NCBI RefSeq assembly: GCF_039555335.1
Contig: NC_092636.1
Coordinates: 3,501,371 to 3,565,370 of the forward strand
DNA: 64,000 nucleotides
Source of the DNA: Amphiura filiformis
Lineage: Eukaryota; Echinodermata; Ophiuroidea; Amphilepidida; Amphiuridae
Reading direction: 5' to 3'
Positions 21,960 to 34,684 of this stretch are shown piece by piece. The notes under the pieces were generated by a model, which had not been told where the DNA came from, did no database searches, and worked only from the letters and a program-made list of their open reading frames with translations. The translations under genes were made by a program, and so were the position numbers. Within the stretch, counting starts at the first letter, position 1; each line of letters opens with the position of its first letter.

Positions 21960-23780
21960 AAGAGGAGAGTCAACGGAATTATATACTTGAGATAATCCCG
22001 TCGGTAATCCTGTCGCATCTATTCATATTCCTTTATTCTCAAGTAGTTAGACATCCACCTGAAATATCCTATGATGTTATGTGTGTGACCGCCCATGTTG
22101 ACCGATTTTCACTTCAGAATTGGAAATATTTCCAACAATGTTTCTATAGAGAATTTGTTGAAAATTATGAAACGCGTGTGTTAAGGACCTGCTGCTTGGA
22201 TGGGATATCACATGTGGATAATACATGAAAGAAATCGAGTGTTGTAAAATATCCCACCAAATCCGCCCTTTTTTTGTAAATATATAAATTTCTAATGAAG
22301 AAATTTTTAGGATTTTTTACAGAGGTGATGAGTGTTGATTATTTCCATTTAATTTTTGTTATGTATGTTCCTGTCATTTCCTGCAAACCTAATAAAGATA
22401 TTCTGATAATTGAAAACATTCTCTATCATAAATAATAGAGGCTGAAAGTGGCAACTAGCAGCAAAAATTATAATTTGCCATGGAACTTCAGTCATATTTT
22501 ATCTGAAATCTGACAAGATGACAGGGTCTGCATGCATGGTATGCATGGCATGATGACATGCACGCACTGACCTATCCCTAAAAGCAGTTAGCTGCAACTT
22601 GTGTATCACACCCATTCCAGGTTCAAACCCCATTGTGGTATTCTATTGTATAAGCGGCTAAATAGGGTGATTCATCATTTACTTTGAATGAGCGGTCTCA
22701 CACATATTTTGTTTGAGGATAGCTGGATCAACCTCCTCTTTATTACATCTTCTCTGGTACATGCTACACAAGTCATCCATAAATCAATCAACACAATTTA
22801 ACACAGCATTTAGTCAACACCTACCTCTGACAATGTTTCACACTATACATAATGTTATAAGCTTAACTTTTTACGCTTATTTCGTACTAAAATCAGTTAA
22901 TAACAGAAAATAAAAGTACAACTAACTTGTATTTGTCACAGTTTTGCTTTCTGCAAGCATGTAGCTTGATAATCATGATAATGAAGTACGCTTAAAACTA
23001 TTTACTGTACACAATCATAGGTTGCTATGCAAAACTGGTTCATCATGGTGTCGATATTTCGACTTTCGAAATGAAATGATTTCAGAAAAACTGCTGCACC
23101 CATTTTCACAAACATGGTATCATTCTGCTCTTGAATAATCACAGAAACTCCTTGAATATAAGTTGACTTAATATTTCAAATCAAAATGGAGAAATAATAA
23201 GTTTATTTTCATGTTACTTGCCACATGAAACTTCAACGTCCTCCTACTCAGCACCCCAGTACATCAAGTCAGCATCACCAAAACTGTTCAGGGAGCTAGT
23301 TCAGAGTTCACGTGAACCAAACATGCCATGAAACAACCTTTCCCATTCGCTAATTCTCTTAAACAATATCATTAATGAATATATCCAAATTACCAATATC
23401 AAACTTTCTACTATGCGTTCAACGTAGGGACATTTAGTGGGCGGGGCCTAAAATTGGTCACTCAAGTGGGCCTATTGAATGTCAATTTGGGTTGCTGTAA
23501 ATTGATTTTCCTCACAGTATTACTATAGAACCTAATGAAGCCAATATATTAAGTGGTACCACCTTTCTCTGTGTGGTGGCGCTCTAACATGGTTCTAATA
23601 ATGAGCAAAATTATTTGTTTGTTAAACTTGTGTTCAAGATCACTCCCATTGGTGTTTTTTCCATACAAATGTTACCTGTGTAACTGTATAATAAGAAGTA
23701 CAAACATGCCATTTATCAAATGGAAGCCATTCAGAATAGTTTAGGTCAGGTGATGAGGCATTGAATGAAAATAATCACTT
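21960..23780. other. Intron 2 of the vWD gene, mostly unremarkable
   Basis: No convincing frame, RNA gene or inverted-repeat element. A B-box-like GGTTCAAACCCC near 22622 lacks an A box. Confidence 0.45.
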
Positions 23781-23784
23781 TGTA

Positions 23785-24047
23785 TGCCGTAAAATTCCGT
23801 CTACAAGCATATATATGCCTCTAAACGAGGTTTTTTTTGACACAAGAGACAAGAGGCAGACACTCTCAACAAAAACGTTATTTGGAGTTTGAACAACTAT
23901 ATTACTGATAAAGGCGGCTGTACAAATATGTATATTTGTAAGACCAATCTATTGCAATGTTTTTGAGAAGGGTATTGGCCTTTCATATCTTTCGTTAAAA
24001 AAAACCCTCGTTTAGAGGCATATATGCTTCTAGACGGAATTCTACGG
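23785..24047. mobile_element. MITE with 50-bp inverted repeats
   Basis: Left CGTAAAATTCCGTCTACAAG, CATATATATGCCTCTAAACG then AGG; right CCTCGTTTAGAGGCATATAT, GCTTCTAGACGGAATTCTAC, GG. TA flanks both ends. It sits at the start of the TTTGCGTCACATAAAGATG repeat area. Confidence 0.8.
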
Positions 24048-24054
24048 TATTTTG

Positions 24055-25320
24055 TTTATACATTTTAGGCAAAAATTGTGCCATTTGCGTCACATAAAGA
24101 TGTCAAATCATGCTTTTTAATGATTTTTGACCATTACAGTGCAAATGGAAGCCATTTTGAATATTTCAAGGTCAATTGATGAGACATTGAATCAGATTGT
24201 ATATTTTACTTCAATATTTGAGGCGAACATGGTGCCCTTTGCGTCACATAAAGATGCCAAAACGTTTTTAATGATTTTTAACCTGTACAGTGATGAGATG
24301 AAATTATTCAGTAAAATGTTGTCATATCAAAACATGTTTTTAAATGATTTTTAACCTGTACACTGATGCGATATGGCTTAAATTAATCAGTTTGCATATT
24401 TTAGGCAAAATTTAGGCATGAGACATATCCATGAACATGCCAAGATCTTTTCGTTAGTAACGGGCATACATTTTCGTGAATTTGGTAATTTTAGATGGTT
24501 TGTTCATGCTCACACATGAATATTAATGATTTTGCATGCTTTTTGGCGTCATGGTTTGGTCAGGGCCTTGACAATTTTTAGGGCATTTTCATGAGCAACT
24601 CATGGGCATGAATCACGGTTTATGTCAAATTCTCTCTACTTCCATGGCCCTAAATTCCTTACTCATCGGCATTATTTTTGATCAATGTCAAATTCTCTTT
24701 ACTTCCAATGGCCATGAATTCCTTATTCAAGGGCGTTAATTACATTTTAATGGGTTCAATAAATCACCCCCTAATTTCATGCCCATGTATCCTTGATAGA
24801 GGATTTTATGGCATGTTCATGCCACATACAAAACAAAAGAATCGGAATGTCTTGCCATGTTCATGGCATAATTTCATGGCATGATTTACATAGCAACCAG
24901 TAGCGAATTTTGGGAATACTTATGATTTTTTTGCCTGGTAGGCAAACATGGTGCCATTTGCGTCACATAAAGATGTCAAAACATCTTTTTTATTGATTTT
25001 TTCCTGGTAGGCGAAAATGGTGCCATTTGCGTCATATAAAGATATCGAAACATGCTTTTGTTAATGAGTTTTATCCTGTACAGTGCAAATGGCATTCATT
25101 TTGAATATTTCAAGGTCAAGTGATGAGATTTTGATTGAAATTGATCAGTTTGTATATTTTGCTTATACATTTTAGGCGACAATGATACTATTTGCGTCAC
25201 ATAAATATGTCAACACATATTTTTTTAATGAATTTTAACCTGTACATTGCAAATTGCAGCCATTTTGAATATTCATAAATATGCCAAAACATGTTTTTAT
25301 AATGATGTTTTGTACACTTG
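24055..25320. repeat. Irregular tandem repeat with TTTGCGTCACATAAAGATG
   Basis: The phrase GCCATTTGCGTCACATAAAG recurs near 24085, 24240, 24953, 25022, 25190. ATGATTTTTAACCTGTACAG and GCCATTTTGAATATTTCAAG recur between. Unit about 110-170 bp. 24380-24900 is a different block with ATGGCATGTTCATG and GGCATGAATC. Confidence 0.65.
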
Positions 25321-25342
25321 GTGATTTTAGGCGCTTGGATTT

Positions 25343-26236
25343 AAAGGGCAGGTCTATTGCAAAAACAACATCATATCATTGGCAAGCTAATATTATGAGG
25401 ACAATGAAAATGACTCCTTTTTTGAGAAAATAAGACGTTTAAAATTGATATTCCGCAACAAATAACTTAAGCGGTGAGTTCCTTCGAACGAGACAGATTT
25501 GGCCTAGAAAAAAGGTGACGTCATGAAATGAGATGTGCCCGCTTTGAGAAAAGTTTCTATAAACGCTCTCAATGAACAGAACGTATACTGTTGTTGTTCA
25601 CAGAAAAAAACCCTCTAAATTAAGTATTACAAATTTAATGGTTTTTAAACATATCAGCCGCTTCTTTTTTTCATATTAGTAAATTGTAATATTACAATTC
25701 ATATATACATGTATATCAATATCATGAGAAATATTAGGCCTACAAAATAAATACAGCTTAGATTTCATCTGAGACTAGCATATAAACCGTGTTAAGTCCA
25801 CAAACTCATGTATCTGATTTCCCTGTATATTGCAATGCTATAGTTTCAGTTGGATGAAATATTACAAAGCATAGTAACAATACTGTGTAGGCTTTGTTTC
25901 CGAAATGAGAACAATAGTCTGCATATTGTTATGCAGCATTGTTATCGTAAATAATAGTACAACTCATTGTTGCTAATGTCAAACTTGTCACACAAGTAAA
26001 GGAGAGCATGATATAGTGTCCGCTTCATTTACTTACGTCATAGCCCGCTGCCTTGAAAATTAATTTCGCTTCCAACGGGGGAAGAACACGTACGAGCCCC
26101 AACTTTACCCACACAATTTCTCTTTTTTTCAGGAGAAATACGCATAAAAAAATTGCAATGTGTGTCAACTTGTAATGTAATAATTATTCTCTTCGAATAG
26201 AGATAAACTTGTTTTTGCAATAGACTTGACTTTTAA
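25343..26236. mobile_element. Possible nonautonomous element with 27-bp inverted ends
   Basis: AAAGGGCAGGTCTATTGCAA then AAACAA at the left; TTGTTTTTGCAATAGACTTG then ACTTTT at the right, 22 of 27 matching by eye. No frame inside. Confidence 0.4.
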
Positions 26237-26689
26237 GGAAAAAATCGAGCTGGCCCAAGTGCTTATTTTGATTCTATTAGCCCAAGTAACATATGTGCTG
26301 GTAGAAAAAGGTAGTGATTTTTTTCCTGGGATGGACCTGCCTAAGAGTAGCATGAGATAGAAATAAGTAGGTTCAATCAAAGTTATAACTAGGTGAAGAA
26401 AATGCTTTTATTATGAATTTATAGTATGCTCATTAGCTTTGCACATTTGTTCAGGGGCTACTGCAACTTTTAAAATCCATTTAAATCCATTTAGCATTGA
26501 ATTGCTTATTGTAACGTTTCTCAGCGAGATCGCAGGGCAACAAATCCAATTCGCAGTATAAAGGCTGCATTCCGCAAGTTTATTTATTTGCTCTTTCATT
26601 TTTTCTAAGTCTCATCAGTGATAATTAGCTAATTAATTAGTAATTAATTAATTAAATGTGGCGTATAGTTACAAAGTGACATTTTTTTT

Positions 26690-27155
26690 ATTCCATAGTG
26701 GCGTATCGACCATACGCCACTTTTTATACACATTTTATAATTATGAAATATCGGCAAAATGAAAAACATCGTATGTCATAGTGGCGTACACGTATCGGAC
26801 CTATACGCCACTATGGAATACGAACGACGAAAAGTAACGCCATAGGGATTACACGGCGACCGAGGTGGCGTACGGTTAACGTTAGGTTAGGGTATTGCGT
26901 TTTGTTTGTTTTCCATAGTGACGTATAGTTTTATTTTCAGTTTGCCAGCAAATATTATGTATTTATTTCTTTTGAAAAATATATAACAATAAAATCTATT
27001 TAGTTTACTACAGAAATTTCACATCATTTACAAAATATAATGAATGTCTGATTTACACAACTCGATTTTAAATTGGCATTTCTTCAAACCCGATTTTCTC
27101 GAAAAGTTGTTTATTCGCGGCGCCCCACTATACGCCACTATGGAATACGGCCGAC
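26690..27155. repeat. Palindromic TGGCGTAT repeats
   Basis: TTCCATAGTGGCGTATCG (26691) and ATACGCCACTTTTTATA pair. CATAGTGGCGTACACG and CCTATACGCCACTATGGAAT (26780-26820) pair. CTATACGCCACTATGGAAT returns at 27129. Probably one or two MITEs of a TTCCATAGTGGCGTA-ended family. Confidence 0.6.
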
Positions 27156-27199
27156 GAACTGTGCTGGGATTTGTACTAGGATATATCGATGTAATATAG

Positions 27200-27262
27200 A
27201 CTGTAAACAAGCACCACCGCCGGGGCTCGAACACGCAACCTCTCGCACCATAGTCAAACTTG
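27200..27262 (-). mobile_element. tRNA-derived SINE fragment
   Basis: In minus orientation: TATGGTGCGAGAGGTTGCGT then GTTCGAGCCCCGGCGGTG, matching the B-box half of the SINE at 51384 (TATGGTACGAGAGGCTGCGG / ATTCGAACCCTGGCGGTG). Confidence 0.55.
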
Positions 27263-28029
27263 ACTTTTTTGCTTATAGCTTAAGATGTATGTCACAGATC
27301 TGTCAAACTATTCTTTTTCTGAATCCTTGAGATGCTGAGGAATTCTTTTTTGGAATGGTTTTTAACAAAATGTGAGCATGTTTGACATTTGACCCCTGAA
27401 TTGAACCTTGATCCCCCCCCTACGCGCTTAGGCCTACTTATAATATTAAGAAAACCCTGAAAGTGTTTTGGGATCATAGAAGACACTAAAACGTTGGCTT
27501 GGGTTAGTCCTGGGATGCAAAGGCAGTGGTGCTAGCTCCTAATCTAATATGCGTGTAGACTGCTGTCCTCAGTCGTCAACCGTCTGGATTGACGACGGAG
27601 AAAACTACGTCATGTACGTGGAAAAAAAGGATTTTTCAACAGGATTCCTGTGGCATAGAGCATGCGCAGTTGTGTCCAAATTGACCTTTTGACCACCAAG
27701 TTTGTTGTTTCAGAACTTCAGAGCGTGATCTTGTCACAACGGCGCGGTACAGCGGTACACGGGCGCCGCTTGTCAGTCGCGCTATAGCGCACAACCAAAG
27801 TCGCATTGAATATTTTCAGAAGTCGAGTCACGAAATGGACTGTATTTAATCAGTCGTCACTACGAAGCATAACGCAGTACATGCGAAGTGTAGACGAGTG
27901 ATTGGAATTAGTCTAATATGCGTACTTGCTCAACTATTATGCATAATTTCGGGCAAAAATCTCACAAAAGCTTTCAGTCCCTTCATAATGGTCCCTGATC
28001 AACCCTACTGGTGTACGTATTCATCTTAC

Positions 28030-28235
28030 CGTAATATCGTCATATACCAGCTCTAACGATTTTATTACAGTATATCCCGGATGGTAAGGCAGTTTTTTGA
28101 ATTCGGCACGAAATTCAATCTCGGCCAACGATGAGTCTTTGTTTTTCACCAAAATGCCACTGCATGTGTCATGAAAATCATATTTGAGACAGTCAAATGT
28201 AGTGTAATGTGGATCACCAGCCGACTCGCAGTATC
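28030..28235 (-). CDS. Exon 2 of vWD/C8 protein (start of vWD domain)
   Basis: 206-nt exon, acceptor TTTTTTTAACAG|GA and donor ATTACG|GTAAGA, phase 1 in and phase 0 out. The translation opens the vWD domain with YCESAGDPHYTTFDC followed by LKYDFHDTC. This is the hallmark vWD start (GDPHYTTFDG-x-YDF-x-GTC), except that the usual glycine after FD is a cysteine here, giving an extra Cys. The rest (SLAEIEFRAEF... IKSLELVYDDIT) matches the next two beta strands of the family. The intron to exon 3 is about 22.1 kb and filled with repeats. Confidence 0.85.
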
Positions 28236-28923
28236 CTGTTAAAAAAATACGTAAGGAATGAGATTAATATAAATACCAGGAAGAGAAAGTTCTCACTACT
28301 TATAGTGATCAAAACTTTAAGCACAGTTTATTGAGATCAATTAAAATTGATATAAACGTGTGGATAATTATGTCAGCTGCGGTATGATTGAATAGAATAA
28401 TGTTGCGATTCAAAAATATGCAGCATCATTTACGATGTATGGGTTTCAATTATAGGTTAATAAATGCTTATCACATGTTGGGAGTGAAATTGTACAAAAT
28501 AGTACATGCGTACCGAGACGTTGATTGAGGATCTAAGCTGTATATTCGTCAGGAGAATTACCTTGAGACGTACATTTTGGTCATGCCATTGTAAATATGA
28601 TTCTTATTGTGACTACATAAACCGATCGTGAAACTCGCTGATATTAGAGAGATTGCAAAGAGGCTCACTGCTAACGCAATACGGGTTACGTATTACGACA
28701 TTGTGCGGTAGAACGTCATAGTGCCGTTCACATCTAAACTAGTCTCCTACACAGCCAGTTTATGTCGGTCCTAACGCTCGTCGTTCCTAGCATGTTGATG
28801 ATAGCCGCATACAGTCTGACCCGAGACTACGTCTAAACGCAATTGCAATAAGCTCATGGTGGCGATATACTGAGACAAATATATCTATAGATTCACCTTG
28901 GGGTGCATCGAACCAGAGAAGAT

Positions 28924-29726
28924 GAGCATTCGCCAGCGAAGTGTAATGTGTAATCGGATTATCACGTATGGAAAGGTTTCTATACAAAAACGATTCTCTT
29001 ATAAATCACCATGCGCACAGTTTCCACCTCGATACACCGGAGCACACATTTTCGTCCAAGAGTTTCCAAGCAGAGAACAACAAGCAGTAAATGTCTCTAC
29101 CATAGTCTTTGATTACACTACACGGTCATGACGGTTGATTGCATAGCAATGTAAGAGCTGTGGAGCTTCTAGCTGAAAAATGGGCCTCTTTGATTGGTTT
29201 TTGTCGAAACCTCAAATGTTCCCTTCATCCAATTAGAATTTTTTATATCAAACGAGAGCTAACACTTCCCTCTAAAAACACTTCTCTTCACTAGGTCAAC
29301 AGATAACGCAATCCAATGTTATTTCAAAATCTGTTGAAAACTACCTATCCAAGCATATTTATTTTTGACCAAAATGTAGGTTTTAAAAGTGAAAACCTCA
29401 AGTGTTCCTAACAGTATTTTTCAAATTTTATGACATTGAATGAAAAATCACACTTATATTGTCCATATACTAGCGTCACTAGAATGAGCAATGGTCAATT
29501 CTCTTTAAATTGCAAATCTTATGCAAAAAGTTACTATTCTCGTCTGGTTAATTTACGGTTGTAAATTAAATGAACTATGACTTTAAAAAAGAGCGCTTAC
29601 AAATTGATATGCTATGTCAACTGGATTACGCTTTTTACGAAAAGTCTATGGCATTTACTACCAATTCCAAAAGGTGCGTAATCCAGTTACCAGGGAGTTA
29701 TGTAACCACTTCGCTGGCAAATAGAA
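28924..29726. mobile_element. Second copy of the TTCGCCAGCGAAGTG MITE, enlarged
   Basis: Left end ATTCGCCAGCGAAGTGTAAT near 28926, right part ATGTCAACTGGATTACGC (29614) to CACTTCGCTGGCAAAT (29726). About 630 bp of unrelated sequence separates the first 60 bp from the rest, probably a later insertion or a longer parental form. Confidence 0.65.
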
Positions 29727-29869
29727 TCTCATCGTCTCTCATCGAACCCACTTTTCTCGGTATTGATATGCAAATACGACTGGCTGTACATGTTATCTAT
29801 TGCTCTATAAAGCATTCAGTCCAGATTAGCGATATTTTTGAGTTTTGCCGCCTATTGGAAAATGAGTAG

Positions 29870-31480
29870 GCCTATTGTTCACATGTGTATGTTATTTGTC
29901 TAAATAACCTAAACAGAGTTTGGTGTTGTATGGTGTATATTATTCGAACAACAAGAAACAAACCCATTATCTTATAAATAGTACCCTGTTTAGTTTTTAA
30001 AGCAAAATGAAAATAGTTTATGTCTAGTTCTAGTTACTACCCAGCAAACACAAATATATTACAGAAAACGTCCGGTTAAAGGGTATGTGAGGGTCAAGGG
30101 TATAAAAGGTTTTAACATCGAGTTATCATAGATGGTTTTAATAACATTCAATAAATAGTTTGTTCAAAACTTACTGCAAAACATTCTATATAACATAATA
30201 AACTTAAGTACACAAAATGTTTGCCAAATGATACATGTATTTTACTATAGCATTTCGAATGTTGGTTTATTATAATTTCAGTATAACACGTTTTAAAAAA
30301 GAGTTTTCATAATTTCATATAAACCGACATTGATATGTTATCAAAATATTGTAACTAAAACCACAAACACATGCATTATCATGTTTTAAAAAACATTTTG
30401 GTGTTTGCTGAATAGTATCCATAATCAAAACACTTTGACAGCTATTTAACGCAACGAAATGGCAATGGAGAAAAATGACTTTGCACGAACTTCTGTTGTC
30501 AATGACAATGACAAAGGTACCAAATTTTGAATTTTGATGATTTTTTACTTTTGTCCGGATGAGCAAATCACTGAATGAAGTCGACTGTTGGATTGTCAGA
30601 ATGTTCAAAGTCATGTCATAAAACGTTATCACAATTAAGCACCAAAACCATAAGGTCATTATCAAAGTTAACAGTTACTGATAATAGATATTTGGATTGT
30701 TGGTTATGTGGTTACTCAGTGCATGTGATTTCCATTTATCCCTGTGTTACAAGTATGAATGTGGACCTATTTGGCACACATTTTTCAATTTAGCTTTCAA
30801 CATGAAAATTCTAGAGAATTTTCTAGTATGTCATTGGTGGCAACAATATTTCCCACCCGGTTAGTTGTACAGGTGCCACACATAAAAATTAACTAGCCTT
30901 CCAAGTACTTGTCAATGTAAAATTATGAAACATGAACTTCATTCATGGCGTTGTCTTTTTAAGACATTTCTTGTTAAATATATTACTGGATTTCTCAAAT
31001 CAAAAAAGCATCAGAGTGCAGTGCAGTTGCTAAAATGAAATGTGCGCGGCCTAATCAGATTATTAAATGTCTCGTGAATTACCTTTTTTTAGCATTAAGT
31101 TGAATTATATTACAACTTGCAGGTTACGAGTACTGCACCGATTAGAAAGTGACAGTTAAAAGTTATAACAATAATTGCACCACCTCGTCTCAAGATGTTC
31201 TCTTGTTTATATTTACATTACTTCTACATTTGATATGCTTGCTGTTTCAGTCAAAGCATGGCAAGTTTTAATTCAAACCAGTATATCATGTATATCTTGC
31301 AGACATATGTATTTCAAATATTATAATAATATTAATATCGAACTTCAGAAAATACTTAAAATTGACAAATGTATAGGGCCTAAATTAAACAATTAATCAA
31401 CTTTGACCGTTGTTTTAACTTCTTTTTTTACCAACGTAATCGGACTTTTTGACCCCCTCTCCCCCTAACGAAAGGACTTT
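29870..31480. other. Intron 1 of the vWD gene, no feature seen
   Basis: AT-rich sequence between exon 1 and exon 2. Short frames on both strands have no recognisable content. Confidence 0.45.
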
Positions 31481-31572
31481 CGTTTAAAGGACTTCATCGA
31501 ACTTTTGTTTCTCTAAAAAAGTCGTGCAACTTACACTCATCGTTGTTGAAATAAGAAAGTAAAAGCACTTAC

Positions 31573-31723
31573 CACTGCAATTTCCCGGATATGGGTATGG
31601 AATATCTCCAAAATAATCTAAATCAGATTTCTTACAATAGTTCGGCTTTGCAAATGCTAGATCATAAGAAAGGCACAATAGTGCCAATACAGCAACTCCG
31701 CACAATTTCCAGTCAGACGCCAT
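31573..31723 (-). CDS. Exon 1 of secreted vWD/C8-domain protein (signal peptide)
   Basis: First coding exon of a multi-exon minus-strand gene. The start chosen is the ATG at 31721-31723 (MASDWK...). The open frame continues five codons upstream but only to a GTG, so this ATG is the first one. Residues 1-25 form a typical signal peptide: short polar start, hydrophobic core CGVAVLALLCL, cleavage probably after DLAFA. The mature protein then begins KPNYCKK and reaches a tyrosine/proline-rich stretch ending GNCS. The exon ends at the donor TGCAGTG|GTAAGT in phase 1, which joins exactly to exon 2 (28030-28235) and creates a glycine codon. Summed over six exons the product is at least 337 residues: signal peptide, one vWD domain (about residues 52-230), then C8. 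The order matches secreted, disulfide-rich proteins of the mucin / SCO-spondin / zonadhesin type. No particular orthologue is recognised, and the C-terminal part lies outside the window. Confidence 0.8.
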
Positions 31724-32083
31724 AACTCCGATGCACACGTTTCTCGTGTGAGACTACGTGCCGTTCTGTTTCGTGCGGACTCAAACGATTTGAATAATGT
31801 ACTAATTAAGATACAACACATGACGTATTACAAAACATGTGGTATAAATGGATTTAGTGTTTTACCCAATAATTGTTGCTATGATAAATGACCGGGTGAT
31901 TTCGCAAACTGGTGATTACCTAGTAGGTGTTGTTATGATAAATGACCGGATGATTTTGCAAACTGATGTTGTTAAGAGCTTGCAAATTATTAAAAATTGA
32001 TATTTAACAGTCCTCGAAGTAAAATTTATAAATCTAATGATATTTTCTTTAAGTGTATGTAGCTGGGAGAAAAAGCCGACGAT

Positions 32084-32202
32084 CATTTTAAAAAATTTTG
32101 ACTTTTCGTATTAAAAATACACATTTTTCCCCAAAAGACCTAAAAATTTAGGACTTTTTGGGAACAAAATGTGTATCTTCAATACGAAAGGTCAAAATTT
32201 TC
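32084..32202. repeat. 120-bp imperfect hairpin
   Basis: AAAAATTTTGACTTTTCGTA, TTAAAAATACACATTTT, CCCAAAAGACCTAAA are mirrored by TTTAGGACTTTTTGGG, AAAATGTGTATCTTCAA, TACGAAAGGTCAAAATTTT. The centre is at the AATTT near 32145. Could be a MITE or a fold-back element. Confidence 0.7.
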
Positions 32203-32624
32203 AAATGATATCAATTTTTAATAATTTGCCATAAAATGTCTTTTATATCGCCGATTAAAAAAAAAAAAAAGAAGAACATTCCTTGTATTCAGATTGCGAT
32301 TCAATATGACAAAAATGCTCTAATGTCCCACAAAAAATACTGTGCAAACGTTGCTATCCGATATCCCGGGATTCGATCCTTTAACGATCATTATATAAAT
32401 CTGACCTTTTCAATCTTACCATATCACCGGCCTACTGATCGACCTGCGATACGAATCTTATTTTTCTTTTAACAAAAGTACTGAGTTTCTAGGTGCCTAT
32501 ATTTCTTTTAAGATTTTTCTGCTAAGCTCTATTTATGTTGATCTTTGTTCGTCTCTTTCTAAGGTAAATTTGTGGAAAGTATATATATTGTGTTATTACA
32601 GTTGATATCCATACACCCCGTCTG

Positions 32625-32750
32625 GAAGATATGACCTTAATCCGCCGCACATGGAATGTGAATTTCAAATGGGTTACCTGAATGGGTGACTCCATTTGAA
32701 ATCTACACCCCTCCCCCTGTGTGGGAGATTAAGGTCATGCCTTCCGTAGG
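32625..32750. mobile_element. Short palindromic MITE-like element
   Basis: GGAAGATATGACCTTAATC and ATTTCAAATGGGTTACC at the left are mirrored by GACTCCATTTGAAAT and GATTAAGGTCATGCCTTCC at the right. Strongly foldable. Confidence 0.65.
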
Positions 32751-33929
32751 GGGCATATTATACCCTCCCTCGGGTCCATGGAGAACGACTGGTAATGTAG
32801 ATTATATAACCGTAAAATAGACCCGATACATGGACCCTCCCAATCTGTAGGCAAGTTGCCTTCCATTTCCTAGCATTTTGTGGGAATTCACTTTTACCGA
32901 TCCTGGGTCAGACGAGTTTTCTATATATCACGTCCGTAGTCTCACTGTCTTGCCGTTTGTGTAAGCGGCTACTTGGCCTGACCAATCAATGTAGATCTCA
33001 GCAAGCAAGGCGATATTTGAAGTGGTTTTCATTGATAGTCTAATGATCATAACCAACGCGCGCGTAAAGTGACAATAGAACTGGGTCATGCATACTTTGT
33101 GCCTATCATATTTGAATTGACACCCGGGCTTTTCTATTCAAAATATAACAGTCTCGGATTAGGAGAGCTATTATGAAAAAATAAACAGGTTGGTCTGTAG
33201 ATTAATTGAGTTTTCGTCGACACATAGTGCTCCAGCAGCACTATAACTTTGTTGCTGGCAGTATAGGGTTTGGTGGTGTGTTGGTATCAATCTGTGGAGT
33301 GAAGGAGAATGTGGTTTTAGCTCTAATTATTTACCCAGAGATGGAACCGAGACTGTGGGACAATTTAGGGGCATATATGATAGCCCAGTATACTCTTACG
33401 GTATGACTGGCCTGGAAGGAAGGTTGTTTTTTTTCTTCTTTTTTTTTTTTTTTTTTGTAAAATGTACTACATGTATCTGCAATCATTAGATGTTAATGAA
33501 ATTATTTGAACAAGCAAGAGCAATAATCTAAATAAATCTGCAAATTTAAATAAATCTGCAATGATTTCCACATATGGATAACTTTTTAAATTAAGATTAG
33601 CCTTTCTTTCAGACCGTTTCCGACGTACCAAATCTGTATTCATCTAACCAACACACCCCAACAACCAAACAACACATTTTCATCAAATAACCTTTATCAC
33701 TCTGAACGCTGTCCAACCGATTCTTTTGTTGTGCAAGGCTCGCTCAGTCATTTAATGAGGCAATACAAACGATCGAATTTGGTATTGAAATGAACAAAAT
33801 TTTGAGTTACACCTTTTCAATGTAAAATATTATTTTCTCGGCCAAAAAAGCAATAATTTAAAATTTTTCAGTAAATGGCAGGAAAACCTATAATGCTTGA
33901 TACTGATTTTTTTCAAATCCTGGTGTCAA

Positions 33930-34040
33930 ACTTTGGCCTGAAATTCAGTCATTTAATGTAAGGTTTTCGAATTTGATAGGCTTCAACTCTGTCGCGAGCT
34001 TTTTTATCAACCTTTTAGCTTTTCAAAGTAATATAGTTCT
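33930..34040. repeat. Dispersed repeat shared with 12437-12630
   Basis: CATTTAATGTAAGGTTTTCG, GATAGGCTTCAACTCTGTCG, CAACCTTTTAGCTTTTC and AATATAGTT match the other copy. Confidence 0.5.
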
Positions 34041-34684
34041 AATGAAGGATATTTCCCAACTTTCTAACGCAAATCACCGTGAGCGATATACCACAGTTTT
34101 GTCAGAATTTCCGTTTTGATTTCATCATTTTTTACTGACGGCTGAAATTTTTTCAAAATCAACGCGTAAAATCTGAAACTAGTACTAGCATTGTAAATCG
34201 ATATCCCTGGGTGCTGTAAGAAGATTGTGGCAAAGCTACACTGTTGCCAGAACTCAACATTGGAAATTGGACATTGTATAACCTTAAACTGATGTCAACA
34301 CGACAGAGTCCAATATCAGTCTACATGGGTTTCTTTTGCATCAAAGGCCATAACTGATACCATTGCAAGATACTTTCAACATTTAGCAGTCCTCGAAAAT
34401 TTAATTCCTTTGACAGACACGGTACACACTAATTAATTTCCGTCTCCATATTCAAAGCAAAGGAAAGATTTTATTCAAAATTGCCCAATGTACATTACGA
34501 GGATCTGCCAAGATATACAAATAATATTAATACTCATGCTATTGAACCCAACAAATTGCTAATATTATTTCCTCAATACGTTGACTATGTTAAAGAACCA
34601 CAGGACAAGTTCTGTTGAGCTGACAAACGCCTGTTAAAACATTTTCCTTCTTGGTGCTCCCAAAATCCCATATGTATTCGCCGT

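Noticed and set aside
22590..22640. tRNA-like B box GGTTCAAACCCC
   Set aside because: No A box at proper spacing and no acceptor stem.
29570..29869. 99-codon frame MNYDFKKERLQ...
   Set aside because: It covers the right part of the TTCGCCAGCGAAGTG MITE.
33206..33406. 66-codon frame ending YTLT at a GGTATGA donor-like site
   Set aside because: Amino-acid composition is plausible, but the only acceptor is poor, an in-frame stop lies just upstream, and no partner exon was found.
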